Positions 19,052 to 28,799 of a stretch of DNA of 64,000 nucleotides are shown here, in pieces. Under the pieces are notes generated by a model, which saw only the letters and a list, made by a program, of their open reading frames with translations, ran no database searches and was not told the DNA's origin. A program made the position numbers and the translations under genes. Source of the stretch: Paraburkholderia agricolaris (GTDB lineage Bacteria > Pseudomonadota > Gammaproteobacteria > Burkholderiales > Burkholderiaceae); contig NZ_QPER01000002.1 in NCBI RefSeq assembly GCF_009455635.1, forward strand, positions 2,604,001 through 2,668,000, read 5' to 3'. Position 1 is the first letter of the stretch, and each line of letters begins with the position of its first letter.

Positions 19052-21580
19052 CTAGCGCGCGGGATTGCCATGCTCGAGCGTAGCCGGCTCGACTTCGCCT
19101 GACGCCGATGCAGCACCGCGCACGGCCGCATCCGCCGCCTCGGTCGTCTCAGTCGTCTCGGCCGCGTTCAGTACGTTTGCCACGGCCACGTCCGGTGCAC
19201 CGATCCGCGAACCCGCTCGCCGCTCCGCCCGCTCCACCCCAAGCCATGCCGCCAGCGCCGGCAACAGAAACACCGCACCGAACAGGTTGACGAGAAACAT
19301 GAAGGCAAGCAGCACGCCCATATCCACCTGGAACTTGAGTGCGGAGAACGCCCATGTCCCCACGCCGATGAACATGGTCACCGCGGTAAACAAGGCCGCG
19401 GTGCCGCGTTGACGCATCGCCGCCGCGAACGCTTCGGGCAAAGAGGCTCCGCCGCGCACTTCATGCTGCAAACGTTCGTACAGGTAGATGCCGTAGTCGA
19501 CGCCCACCCCCACACCCAGCGTAATCACCGGCAAGGTGGCGACCTTCAGCCCGATACCGAGCCAGGCCATCACCGCGTTGCACAAAATCGACACCACCGT
19601 CAGTGGCACGACGATGCACAACACCGCACGCCACGAACGGAAGGTCACAAAGCACAGCAACGCGATCGCACCGAAAATCGACAGCAGCATCGCCACCTCG
19701 GCGTCGCCAACCGCTTCGTTGGTCGCCGCCATCACGCCGACGTTGCCGCCCGCGAGCCGGAAAGCGATATTCGGCGTGTGATCGGCAGCCGCCAGACGTT
19801 TGATCTCATCGACGATATGCGCGATCGTCTTGCCCTCGTGATCGGTGGTGTAGATCAACACCTGAATCGCCTGGCAGTTCTCGGTGTTCATACCGTTGTC
19901 CGGATCGAAGGCGCTCGCACCCTGGGTAAGGCCATCGCTCGAACGCGGCAGTGCACCCCAGCGCGGATTGCCTTCGTTGAAAGCGGCAATCGAAATCTTC
20001 GCAAGCGAAGGCACGCTCACCACCGACTGCACGCCCGCCACGCCGCGCATCTCCATCTCGAAGCGCTCGATCGCGCTCATCACCGGGTAATGCAGACAGG
20101 CATCGTCGTAACCGGTGGTCTCGACGATCACCGCGAGCGCATCGACGCCGATGTTGTACTGACTCGTGATGCGCGCGTTATCGAGGTTGTAGCGCGAAGT
20201 GGCGCGCAGCTCGGGCGCGCCGGCGCCAATGTCGCCAATCTGAAGCTTGCGCGACTCCCTCGCGCCGAACGCGAGCAATAACAGCGCGATCACGAACACG
20301 CCGAGAGCCGGCACGGGACGCGCGAAGATCGCGAAGCGCGTCCACAGGCGGCTGCCACCCTGCGCCGCGCGGCTTTTTGCACGCGCCAGGGTGCCGGCTT
20401 CCAATCGCGTGTACGACAACAGAATCGGCAAAAAAACCTTGTTGGTGACGATCATCAGCAGTACACCAAGGCACGCCGTGACACCTAACTCACGCACGAT
20501 CTCGATCTGGATGCGCATGATCACCATAAAGCCCAGCGCATTTGTCAGCAGTGCAACGGTACCCGGCACGAACAACTTGCGAAATGCATCGCGTGCGGCA
20601 TCGGTCGAGGACATGCCCGCAACCAGCGCCTGCTTCCACGCATTGGTCATCTGCACGGCGTGCGAAACGCCAATCGAGAAAATCAGGAACGGCACGAGAA
20701 TCGACATCGGATCGATACCGAGGCCCAGCACCGGCAACGCGCCGAGCAACCACACCACCGGCAGCAACGCGACGAACAGCGCGAGCACCGTGGTCTTCGC
20801 CGAGCGCATGTAGGCAAACAGCAACGCGGCCGTAATCAGGAAAGCGAGGGCGAAAAAGCCGATTACGCCGCTAATTCCTGCCTCCACATCCCCCACGAGT
20901 TTCGCGAATCCGATAATGTCGACCTCGACATCCTGGTTCGAATAGCGCGCACGGATCTGTTCGAGTTGGCGCGCCACCGCGCTGTAATCCAGATGCTTGC
21001 CGGTAACCGGATCGGTCTCGCGTAACTCCGCGCGAATCAGCGCGGAATGCAGGTCATTACCGACCAATCGGCCGATCTGCCCTGAACGCGCCACGTTGCG
21101 GCGCACTTTGGCGAGGTCGTCGGGATTGCTGCTGCTAAATTGGCCAGGCACGACCACGTCCCCGCGAAAACCCGCTTCGGTGACCTCCGTGTAGCGCACA
21201 TTCGGCGTGAACAGCGAAAACACGCGCGAGCGGTTCACGCCGGGAATGAAGAACACGTCATCGGTCGCGTGACGCAGATCGTCCATGAACGCCGGGTTGT
21301 AGATGTCGCCGTGGCCCTTCCAGCGCAGATTCACGAGAATCGTGTTGGCGCCCGGAAAAGCACTCGCATAGCGGTTGAACACCTGCATATACGGGTGCTG
21401 CATCGGGATCATCTTGTTGAACCCGGGGTCGAGCCGCAGACGCGTCGCGGAACAGCCCAGCGCGACGGTCAACGCGAGACATAGCGTCAGCAGAATGCGC
21501 CGATGCCGCATGATGGCGTCGGCGCAGCGTTCCACAAAGCGTGAAAGGCGGGACGGAGAAGGACGGGACGATGCGTTCAT
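19052..21580 (-). CDS. RND/MMPL-family transporter
   Basis: 842-residue inner-membrane protein with the duplicated RND plan: one N-terminal helix, a large periplasmic domain (about 50-230), five to six helices, a second helix and periplasmic domain (about 430-620), and a second helix bundle ending near 790. The tail is Ala/Thr/Glu-rich. MMPL-type pumps move lipids and sterols; with DUF1302, DUF1329 and a YCF48-like neighbour this is read as part of a steroid import or export system. I prefer ATG 21580; an upstream GTG at 21592 is also in frame. Confidence 0.85.
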   Translation of the reverse strand: MNASSRPSPSRLSRFVERCADAIMRHRRILLTLCLALTVALGCSATRLRLDPGFNKMIPMQHPYMQVFNRYASAFPGANTILVNLRWKGHGDIYNPAFMDDLRHATDDVFFIPGVNRSRVFSLFTPNVRYTEVTEAGFRGDVVVPGQFSSSNPDDLAKVRRNVARSGQIGRLVGNDLHSALIRAELRETDPVTGKHLDYSAVARQLEQIRARYSNQDVEVDIIGFAKLVGDVEAGISGVIGFFALAFLITAALLFAYMRSAKTTVLALFVALLPVVWLLGALPVLGLGIDPMSILVPFLIFSIGVSHAVQMTNAWKQALVAGMSSTDAARDAFRKLFVPGTVALLTNALGFMVIMRIQIEIVRELGVTACLGVLLMIVTNKVFLPILLSYTRLEAGTLARAKSRAAQGGSRLWTRFAIFARPVPALGVFVIALLLLAFGARESRKLQIGDIGAGAPELRATSRYNLDNARITSQYNIGVDALAVIVETTGYDDACLHYPVMSAIERFEMEMRGVAGVQSVVSVPSLAKISIAAFNEGNPRWGALPRSSDGLTQGASAFDPDNGMNTENCQAIQVLIYTTDHEGKTIAHIVDEIKRLAAADHTPNIAFRLAGGNVGVMAATNEAVGDAEVAMLLSIFGAIALLCFVTFRSWRAVLCIVVPLTVVSILCNAVMAWLGIGLKVATLPVITLGVGVGVDYGIYLYERLQHEVRGGASLPEAFAAAMRQRGTAALFTAVTMFIGVGTWAFSALKFQVDMGVLLAFMFLVNLFGAVFLLPALAAWLGVERAERRAGSRIGAPDVAVANVLNAAETTETTEAADAAVRGAASASGEVEPATLEHGNPAR

Positions 21581-21677
21581 GGTGCGTCTCACGGCAAAAC
21601 AACGGGGAGCGCGGCGGGCGTGGCGAGTCGGTGGCCGGCGCGCGCGCTATGGAAATTCGGCGAACGAAACCGGGGAT

Positions 21678-22689
21678 TCAGGACGGTGACGCGGCGGGCG
21701 ACGCGTGCAGCGGTGCAAGCGATGACTGGGCCGCCGGCGAAGCCGGCAGCAACGCCACGCCCGCCTCCCCGCCCAACGCTAGTTCGCCGTGCCCGGCGTC
21801 GACCACGGCCGCGAGGCTCTGCACGCCGCCCACCTTACGCACCGTGAAGCTCTGTCCGTTATCGCGCGAGATCACGATCGCACCGCCCTGGCCGACCAGC
21901 ACCAGTTCACCGTCGGACAGTTGCACTGCGCCGAAATACGAGGTGCCGACATGACTGTCGATATGCGTCCACGTGTTGCCCTGATCGGTGCTGCGCAGCA
22001 CGTTGCCGCGCATGCCGTACGCGAGCCAGTCGCCGTTTTCCAGCTTCAGCACACCGAATAGCGAGCCCTGATAGGGTACGGGCCGCTTCTCCCAACTCGC
22101 GCCGTTGTCGGTCGAGAGGAGCAGCGTGCCGGTTTCGCCCGCGATGATCAAACGGCCACTTGCATCGCCGGCAATCGCATTCAGGTGCCGATCGTCGGCG
22201 GGCGTTTTCTGCTGGGTCCAGGTGGCGCCCGCATCGTGCGAAACGAACAACTGGCCGAAGCTGCCGCTGGCGAACACCAGTCCGCTCGCATTGCCCCACA
22301 CCGACAGCAGCGGGTCCGAATGCTTGCGATCGAAGTGCACCTCGCTCCAATGCGCACCGCCATCGACGGTACGTACGATCCAGCCGTCATGTCCCACCGC
22401 GATACCGATACGCGGCGTGATAAAAAAACACCTGAGTAAGCGCGGACGCTTCGTCAGAGGCCATCGCGGCTTGCCGCCAGGACGCGCCCGCATCGTCGCT
22501 CAACAGAATGACGCCTCGCTCGCCCACCGCGACGAGATGCGTGCCCGCTCGGGCAAGTCCGTTGATCTGCAGGCGGTCGGCCTGAATGGCAGTCGCCGCG
22601 AAAGCCGGCAGCGGGCGAGGCGAAAACGCAAACAGCGCCGCGCCCAACACGGCAGCAGAGAGCAGCAAACCGGGTAGTGTCGATTTCAT
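21678..22689 (-). pseudogene. YCF48-like beta-propeller protein, split by one-base frameshift
   Basis: Two open frames together make one 336-residue exported protein of the BNR/YCF48 propeller type: signal peptide ending PAFAATA near residue 33, then about seven repeats of the D-x-G-x-x-W kind (SDDAGASWRQ, TVDGGAHWSE, SHDAGATWTQ, STDNGASWEK, STDQGNTWTH, SRDNGQSFTV). The frame breaks in a run of seven T on the coding strand (plus-strand A7, 22422-22428) after residue 89; six T would join VFF to ITPRIGIAVG. This could be a real mutation, a sequencing slip or a slippage site. The gene sits just before the RND pump, where such partners are usual. Confidence 0.8.
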
Positions 22690-22700
22690 TTTTTGTCTCC

Positions 22701-22745
22701 TGTCGACCAGAGTTCGCGCTTTGGCGTGTCGACCAGAGTTCGCGC
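22701..22745 (-). repeat. 19-bp direct repeat upstream of the YCF48-like gene
   Basis: TGTCGACCAGAGTTCGCGC occurs at 22701-22719 and again at 22727-22745, start-to-start distance 26 bases, in the leader of the minus-strand gene that starts at 22689. It could be a small duplication or a pair of protein sites. Confidence 0.8.
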
Positions 22746-22812
22746 CTTGTCGCGCTACTCAGGTCCCACGCAGAGCACTTACTCTGGTTCCATGCAAAGC
22801 TCCGAGTGCGGT

Positions 22813-24018
22813 CTACGCCGCTATTTCGAAGAGTGCCGCAGCGCCCATGCCGCCGCCAACGCACATCGTCACGACGACATGGCGCACGCCGCGCCGACGC
22901 GCTTCAAGCAACCCGTGCATCGTCATACGGGTGCCGGACATCCCGAACGGATGGCCAACCGAGATCGCACCGCCGTTCACGTTCAGACGGTCCGCCGGAA
23001 TATGCAGTTGATCGCGGCAGTAAATCACCTGGCACGCGAACGCCTCGTTCATTTCCCACAGCCCGATGTCATTCACCGTCAGCCGATGGCGTGCCAGCAG
23101 TTTCGGCACCGCGAGCGCCGGACCAATGCCCATTTCGTCGGCTTCGCAGCCCGCGACAGCCATGCCGCGATAAATGCCGAGCGGCTTCAAACCGCGCTGC
23201 TTCGCCTCCGCCACGCTCATCACAACCACCGCCGCCGCGCCGTCGGACAGTTGCGACGCATTGCCCGCGGTAATGAATTCGCCCTGCGCGACCGCCTCGC
23301 CACCGCTCCAGACCGGCTTGAGCGCTGCCAGACTGGCCGCGCTGGTATCGGCACGATTGCATTCGTCGCGGCTCGCCCGCACGCTTTCGCTGCCGGCCGG
23401 CTTGCCTTCCTTGTCGAACAGCGCGCGCTGCGCGTCGAACGGCACGATCTCTTCGTCGAAGCGGCCCGCAGCCTGAGCCGCCGCCGTGCGCTGCTGACTC
23501 GTCAGCGCGTATTCGTCCTGCGCCTCACGTGAAATGCCGTACCGGCGCGAGACGATTTCCGCCGTTTCGATCATCGCCATATAGGCAGCCGGCTGATGCG
23601 CGAGCACTGCCTCGGAACGCGCGCGGTACGCATTCTTGTGCTTGTTCTGCGTGAGCGTGATCGACTCCACGCCGCCGGCCACCACGATTCGCGCATCGCC
23701 GCACAGGATGTTCTGTGCGGCTGTCGCGATTGTCATCAAGCCCGACGAGCACATCCGGTCCATCGCCATGCCCGGCACCGAAGCCGGCAAACCCGCAGCG
23801 GCCGCCGAGAGCCGGCCGATGTTGTAGCCCTGGCTTCCCTGCTGGGCGGCGCAGCCCATCAACACGTCGTCGATCTCGGCAGGGTCGAGTTGCGCGCGTT
23901 CGACCGCGGCGCGCACCACGTGGCCGCCGAGTGCTGGCGCTTCGGTGTCGTTGAACACACCGCGAAATGCCTTGCCGATCGGTGTGCGCGCAACCGAGAC
24001 GATGACCGCTTCGTTCAT
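22813..24018 (-). CDS. Acetyl-CoA acetyltransferase (thiolase), FadA5/FadA-like
   Basis: 401-residue thiolase. Nucleophile Cys90 (DRMCSSG), His356 (GHPFGMSG) and Cys386 (MCVGGGMG) form the active site. It removes acetyl- or propionyl-CoA from 3-oxoacyl-CoA substrates; in this context either steroid side-chain fragments or the late, opened C/D-ring acids. Start set at ATG 24018 (MNEAVIV); the open frame extends 66 bases upstream without homology. It is 29 bases downstream of the MaoC gene in the same long operon. Confidence 0.88.
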   Translation of the reverse strand: MNEAVIVSVARTPIGKAFRGVFNDTEAPALGGHVVRAAVERAQLDPAEIDDVLMGCAAQQGSQGYNIGRLSAAAAGLPASVPGMAMDRMCSSGLMTIATAAQNILCGDARIVVAGGVESITLTQNKHKNAYRARSEAVLAHQPAAYMAMIETAEIVSRRYGISREAQDEYALTSQQRTAAAQAAGRFDEEIVPFDAQRALFDKEGKPAGSESVRASRDECNRADTSAASLAALKPVWSGGEAVAQGEFITAGNASQLSDGAAAVVVMSVAEAKQRGLKPLGIYRGMAVAGCEADEMGIGPALAVPKLLARHRLTVNDIGLWEMNEAFACQVIYCRDQLHIPADRLNVNGGAISVGHPFGMSGTRMTMHGLLEARRRGVRHVVVTMCVGGGMGAAALFEIAA

Positions 24019-24047
24019 GAGATTTCCTCTACGGGTTCTACAGGTTT

Positions 24048-24575
24048 CTACAGGTAGTAGCGGCTGATGGTGTCCGCTACGCAACCGGGTTTTGTCTCGC
24101 CGTCGATTTCCACGCTCACGCGAATCCAGGCCTGCACGCCGCCTTCAATCGCTTCGGCGTGCAACAACTGGCCGACGCCACGAATGCGCGCGCCGACTCT
24201 CACCGGCGCGGGAAAGCGGATCTTGTCGCAGCCGTAATTGACGCCAAGCCGCGCGCCATCGACACGCACGATCTGCGGCAAGAAAAAATTAACGAGCGAG
24301 AGCGTCAGAAAGCCGTGTGCGATACAGCCGCCAAACGGACCATGGCGAGCGCGTTCCGCATCGACATGAATCCACTGGTGATCGAGCGTCGCTTCGGCGA
24401 ACAGATCGATGCGCGCTTGATCGATCGCGAGCCATTCGCTGGCGCCGAGCGTTTCACCCACGGCGGCTATCAGCGCTTCGGGACGGGCGAATATGCGAGC
24501 GGGCTGGCTATGGCCGTCAACGTCGCTCACACTGCCAATGCCACGGGTGCCGCCGATGTCGCCGACTTCAGTCAT
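24048..24575 (-). CDS. MaoC-like enoyl-CoA hydratase
   Basis: 175-residue hot-dog-fold hydratase. The catalytic Asp/His loop is [16 protein letters not shown] (about 49-64), followed by [16 protein letters not shown], both standard for MaoC hydratases that hydrate (2E)-enoyl-CoA to (R)-3-hydroxyacyl-CoA. Two starts are possible: ATG 24587 overlapping the previous stop as TGATG, or ATG 24575 with GGAG six bases upstream; I chose the latter. Substrate is likely an enoyl-CoA from steroid breakdown. Confidence 0.82.
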   Translation of the reverse strand: MTEVGDIGGTRGIGSVSDVDGHSQPARIFARPEALIAAVGETLGASEWLAIDQARIDLFAEATLDHQWIHVDAERARHGPFGGCIAHGFLTLSLVNFFLPQIVRVDGARLGVNYGCDKIRFPAPVRVGARIRGVGQLLHAEAIEGGVQAWIRVSVEIDGETKPGCVADTISRYYL

Positions 24576-24586
24576 GACGCGCTCCA

Positions 24587-25390
24587 TCACGCGTGCTGAC
24601 TGCTGACCGACAGCACTTCGCCAGTCATATACGACGCGTAGTCGCTTGCCAGAAAGACCATCACGTTCGCCACCTCCCACACTTCGGCAGCGCGTCCGAA
24701 TGCTTCACGCGATGCCAGTTGATCGAGCAGGTCAGCCGAAGCCGACTTCTTCAGAAAATCGTGCAGTGCAATGCTCGGCGCCACCGCGTTGATACGCACG
24801 CCGTACGGCGCAGCCTCGAGCGCGGCGCAGCGCGTCAGCGCCATCACGCCGGCCTTCGCTGCCGCGTAATGCGCCTGTTCCGCCTGCGCCCGCCAGCCGA
24901 GCACCGATGCGTTGTTCACGATCACGCCCCGGCCTCGCTGCTGCATGTGCGGCAGGATTGCCCGTGTCATGCGGAAGGTGCCGGTGAGGCTAATGTCGAT
25001 CACCCGCGACCATTCGGCATCGTCCATTTCGACGATGCGACGCGCGCCACCGAGTCCGGCGTTGTTGATCAGCACATCGACGCCTTGCAGCCGGTCTTCG
25101 GCATCCGCCACCAGCGTGCGTACGTCCTGTTCCACCGAAACGTTGCACAAGCGTCCGTAAATCGCCTGTAAGCCGGTTTCGGCGCGCAAGGTGTCGACCG
25201 CCTGCTCAAGACGCCGCTCGTGGATGTCGGAAATGAAAAGCGCGCGGCAACCTTCTTCGGCGCAGCGTTTGGCGGCGGCGAAGCCGATGCCCGCACCGGC
25301 AGCCGCCGTAATCAGCACGGATTTACCCGCCAGCAGTTGATGGCCCGGCACATAGGCAGGCGCGGTACGCACCGTTTGGAATTCGTTCAT
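24587..25390 (-). CDS. SDR of the KstR2-regulon type (Rv3548c-like)
   Basis: 267-residue short-chain dehydrogenase with the unusual glycine motif TAAAGAGIGFA (28-38), NNAGLGG, and VIVNNASVLGWRAQ...HYAAAKAGVMALTRCAALEA holding the catalytic Ser/Tyr/Lys. This pattern, including LLDQLASREAFGRAAEVWEVA, resembles Rv3548c of the mycobacterial HIP catabolism regulon. It probably oxidises a hydroxyacyl-CoA in C/D-ring breakdown. Its ATG lies inside the ATGA overlap with the upstream acyl-CoA dehydrogenase. Confidence 0.78.
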   Translation of the reverse strand: MNEFQTVRTAPAYVPGHQLLAGKSVLITAAAGAGIGFAAAKRCAEEGCRALFISDIHERRLEQAVDTLRAETGLQAIYGRLCNVSVEQDVRTLVADAEDRLQGVDVLINNAGLGGARRIVEMDDAEWSRVIDISLTGTFRMTRAILPHMQQRGRGVIVNNASVLGWRAQAEQAHYAAAKAGVMALTRCAALEAAPYGVRINAVAPSIALHDFLKKSASADLLDQLASREAFGRAAEVWEVANVMVFLASDYASYMTGEVLSVSSQHA

Positions 25391-26586
25391 AGTGTTCCTC
25401 GAGGTTCTCTGGACATACCGAGCCCGCGCTCGGCCATGATGTTCAGCTGGATTTCGTTGGTGCCCGCGTAGATGGTGTCGGCGCGCGAGAAAAGGAACAC
25501 GCCTTGCAGACGGGTACGTTTCGCGTCGCCGCTGTCGATCAGATTGGCGTTGAGGCCCAGCACGTCCATCGCCAGTTGGCCCAGATCGCGATGCCAGTTC
25601 GACCAGTAGTATTTGTAGATCAGCGCTTCGCGGCTCAACGCGCCGGCGCCGTTTTCATCGGCAGAGGCGCCCGCCAGCATCCGCAACGCGTTGTAGCGCA
25701 TCACGCGTAAGCCGGTCCACGCCCGCGCGATCCGTTGACGAACCAGCGGATCGTTCGCCACACCCGCCTCATGTGCCGCGTCGACCACCCATTCGAGCTC
25801 GCGGATGAACTGCATCTGCTGACCCAGCGTGGACATGCCGCGCTCGAAACCGAGCAAGGTCATCGCAATGCGCCAGCCGTCGCCCGGCGTGCCGACCAGA
25901 TCTTCGGCGGCCGCGAGTGCGCCGTCGAAGAACACTTCGTTGAACTCGGCTCCGCCGTTCAATTGTTTGATCGGGCGAATCTCGATGCCGGGTTGATCGA
26001 GCGGCATCAACAGGAACGAGAGTCCGCGATTGCCGCGCGATTCGGCGTCGGTGCGCGCAATCACAAAGATCCAGTCGGAATCGTGCGCGAGCGAGGTCCA
26101 GACTTTCTGGCCATGCACACGCCAATTGCCGCTCCCGTCGCGGACCGCACGCGTGCGGACGTTCGCGAGGTCGGAACCCGCACCGGGTTCCGAATACCCC
26201 TGGCACCAGAACTGCGTGCCGTTCAGGATGCCCGGCAGAAACCGCCGGCGCTGATCGTCGGTGCCGCAGGCGATCAAAGTCGGCCCGAGCAAACCCTCGC
26301 CGATATGGCCCATGCGCCCTGGACCGCCGGCGCGGGCGTATTCCTCGTGAAAAATCACCTGTTCGGCGACCGACATCGCACGGCCGCCCTGTTCTTTCGA
26401 CCAGCCCAGCCCGGTCCAGCCGCCGCTCGCCAGTTCACGTTCCCATTGCTTGCGCAGCGCGGGATAAGCCTCTTCATCGCCGGGGCCGCCACGGTATTGC
26501 AGGCAAGCGAACTCGCCACGCAGATGGGTACTCATCCACCCGGCGACTTCCGCGCGCAAACATTGCTGCTGCGTTTCGCTGTTCAT
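25387..26586 (-). CDS. Acyl-CoA dehydrogenase, FadE30-like
   Basis: 399-residue FAD enzyme that introduces a double bond next to the CoA carbonyl. CQGYSEPGAGSDLA (128-141) and the C-terminal IYAGTNEIQLNIMAERGLGM are typical of FadE subunits of steroid catabolism that keep the FAD-contact signature. It overlaps the next gene and the previous gene by one to four bases, and the partner dehydrogenase directly upstream lacks that signature, so the pair probably forms an alpha2beta2 enzyme. FadE30 acts on HIP-derived CoA esters; assignment by family resemblance. Confidence 0.85.
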   Translation of the reverse strand: MNSETQQQCLRAEVAGWMSTHLRGEFACLQYRGGPGDEEAYPALRKQWERELASGGWTGLGWSKEQGGRAMSVAEQVIFHEEYARAGGPGRMGHIGEGLLGPTLIACGTDDQRRRFLPGILNGTQFWCQGYSEPGAGSDLANVRTRAVRDGSGNWRVHGQKVWTSLAHDSDWIFVIARTDAESRGNRGLSFLLMPLDQPGIEIRPIKQLNGGAEFNEVFFDGALAAAEDLVGTPGDGWRIAMTLLGFERGMSTLGQQMQFIRELEWVVDAAHEAGVANDPLVRQRIARAWTGLRVMRYNALRMLAGASADENGAGALSREALIYKYYWSNWHRDLGQLAMDVLGLNANLIDSGDAKRTRLQGVFLFSRADTIYAGTNEIQLNIMAERGLGMSREPRGTL

Positions 26587-27872
26587 CAGAGCACTCCTGC
26601 GAGGACAGCTTGCACGTGATCCGCATGCGCCAGCGGCAGTGGCCGGGTTACGCTCGAAGCCTCGCTACGATCGATCACGTGTTCCGCGATAAACGACAGC
26701 ATCTGCGCGGTCGTGCCGAATTGCGCGCTGCAAGCCTGTGCGCGTTTGAAATACAGTTGCGGGTCGTACTCCCAGGTGAAACCGACGCCACCGTGCAGTT
26801 GAATCGCTTCCTGAGCACAAAAACGGAAAGCGTCGTTGGCGGTGGCTTTTGCTGCGGCGATGTCGGTAAGCACAAGCGGCGGTAGCGAAACGGCCGCTTG
26901 ATCCCATGCTTCATTGCGTGCCTGGTCCCACGCTTGTGCCGCGCCGAGCACGGCCGAACGGGTCGCCTCGATCTCGACCATCATCTGCGCGCAACGATGC
27001 TTGATCGCCTGAAACGACGCGATCGCGCGGCCGAATTGCACGCGCTCCGCTGTATAGGCAAGGGTGAGATCAAGGCATTGCTGCGCGCCGCCCAGTTGTT
27101 CAGCGGCCAGTGCCAACGCGGCAAACCATACGGTCCTTGCGACCGCTCGTTGCGCCTCGCCGCCACACGCGAGCAGTGCGTCACGCGGCACATCGACCAC
27201 ATTCAGTTCGATACGTGCCAGCGGACGCGTCGCATCAAGCGTGGTGAGCGGCGTACGGCTGAGGCCCGCAAGATCGGCGCAGTTCAATTCAAACAGCGCG
27301 ATGGTTCGCGACTCGTTGGCGATCCAGGCGGGCACCAGTACGAGATCAACGCTCGCGCCGTCGATAACCTGTGCCAACGTCCCCGACAAACGGTAACCGT
27401 AAGCCGTCTCTTCAGCGTAGAGCGTCACCGAACGCGTATCAAAGCCGGGCACGGCGTATGCCGACGCCTTGCGCGTATCGAAACCAGCGGCCGCATCCAG
27501 CGCGAGCGTCGCGCTCACCTCGCCGCTCGCGATCCGCGAGAGCCACGCGCGAGCCGCCGTGGATTCGCACTGCGCGAGCGCCGTCGCCGCGAGGCACACC
27601 GTGCTGAAATAAGGCACGCAGGCAAGGCGCCGCCCCATCTGTTCCATCAGTAACACCAACTCCATCGCCCCGAGGTCCGCACCGCCCGCCGCTTCCGGCA
27701 CGGTCAGCGCACACCAGCCGAGTTCGCTGGCGAGCGTGTGCCACAAAGCCTCGTCGCGACCCGCCGTGTGTTCGATCGCCTGCCGCACCACCGCCGATGC
27801 GCTGCGCTCGGCCAGCACTTCGGCGGCCGAGTCGCGAATCATGGTCTGTTCTTCGGAGAGAGCGAGGTTCAT
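26586..27872 (-). CDS. Acyl-CoA dehydrogenase partner subunit
   Basis: 428-residue acyl-CoA dehydrogenase fold starting MNLALSEEQTMIRDS. The C-terminal region retains AIQLHGGVGFTWEYDPQLYFKRAQ but lacks the YAGTNEIQ loop of its neighbour, as seen in the second subunit of heterotetrameric steroid acyl-CoA dehydrogenases. I start at ATG 27872; the open frame reaches 27908 only inside the previous gene. One-base overlap with the downstream FadE gene means coupled translation. Confidence 0.85.
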   Translation of the reverse strand: MNLALSEEQTMIRDSAAEVLAERSASAVVRQAIEHTAGRDEALWHTLASELGWCALTVPEAAGGADLGAMELVLLMEQMGRRLACVPYFSTVCLAATALAQCESTAARAWLSRIASGEVSATLALDAAAGFDTRKASAYAVPGFDTRSVTLYAEETAYGYRLSGTLAQVIDGASVDLVLVPAWIANESRTIALFELNCADLAGLSRTPLTTLDATRPLARIELNVVDVPRDALLACGGEAQRAVARTVWFAALALAAEQLGGAQQCLDLTLAYTAERVQFGRAIASFQAIKHRCAQMMVEIEATRSAVLGAAQAWDQARNEAWDQAAVSLPPLVLTDIAAAKATANDAFRFCAQEAIQLHGGVGFTWEYDPQLYFKRAQACSAQFGTTAQMLSFIAEHVIDRSEASSVTRPLPLAHADHVQAVLAGVL

Positions 27873-27876
27873 CGCG

Positions 27877-28752
27877 TCAGCTTCCGTAGACCTGCTGCGC
27901 CGGCTCACGTTCTGCGACCAGCTTCGCCACCGCGGCCCCCAGCGCGGTGACTTGCCAGCGCGCGCCGATGTCGATGCGCGGCCCCGTGCGCCAGCCTTCT
28001 GCCACGGCGATCATGCCCCCCGCCGCTTCGAATACCTGACCGGTCACGTCACGCGATTGAGCACTGCCGAGCCAGACGACCAGCGGCGCCACGTTAGCCG
28101 GATCGAAGTAATCGAAACCGTTAGCGGGCTTTTTCATCATCTCGGCGAACACACCTTCGGTCATCGAGGTACGCGCCGCCGGCGCCAATGCGTTCACACA
28201 CACGCCGTAGCGCTGCAATTCCGCGGCCTGCATCAGAGTCAAAGCCGCGATGGCCGCCTTGGCCGCGCCATAGTTCGCCTGGCCGATCGACCCTTGCAGA
28301 CCCGCCCCCGAACTTGTGTTGACAATGCGTGCGTCCACCTCGCGTCCTGCCTTCGACGCGTCGCGCCACTCGCGGGCCAGCAGTTGCGAGAGACAGAAAT
28401 GGCCACGTAGATGCACTCGCATCACGTCATCCCAATCGCTCTCGGTCATGCTCGTGAACATCCGGTCGCGGCAAATACCCGCGTTGTTCACAAGCACATG
28501 AATCGCGCCGAAGGCCTCATGCGCGGCGTCGATAATGCGTTGCGCCGTGTCGACCCGCGTGATGTCGTCGGCATTCGCCAGCGCCCGGCCACCGGCTCGC
28601 GCGATCTCGTCGCAGACGGCTTGCGCGGCTTCCTGACGAATATCGTTGACCACCACCGCCGCGCCCTCGGCGGCGAACGCCAGCGCGTATTCGCGGCCCA
28701 ACCCTCCCCCCGCGCCGGTAATGATCACGGTGCGTTCGTTGCAGATTCCCAT
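27877..28752 (-). CDS. SDR of the 17beta-HSD4/MFE-2 type, hydroxyacyl-CoA dehydrogenase candidate
   Basis: 291-residue short-chain dehydrogenase. TGAGGGLGREYALAFAAEGA (11-30), NNAGICRDRMF and the extended region INTSSGAGLQGSIGQANYGAAKA with Tyr/Lys, then NALAPAARTSMTE and the C-terminal EGWRTGPRIDIGARW...VYGS are features of the Hsd4A/MFE-2-like group that oxidises 3-hydroxyacyl-CoA esters. Start ATG 28752. It ends four bases before the next FadE gene starts. Confidence 0.8.
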   Translation of the reverse strand: MGICNERTVIITGAGGGLGREYALAFAAEGAAVVVNDIRQEAAQAVCDEIARAGGRALANADDITRVDTAQRIIDAAHEAFGAIHVLVNNAGICRDRMFTSMTESDWDDVMRVHLRGHFCLSQLLAREWRDASKAGREVDARIVNTSSGAGLQGSIGQANYGAAKAAIAALTLMQAAELQRYGVCVNALAPAARTSMTEGVFAEMMKKPANGFDYFDPANVAPLVVWLGSAQSRDVTGQVFEAAGGMIAVAEGWRTGPRIDIGARWQVTALGAAVAKLVAEREPAQQVYGS

Positions 28753-28799
28753 GCTTGATCCTCGTAGACAGTGATGCGCCTGAGTGCGCCTGAATGCGC

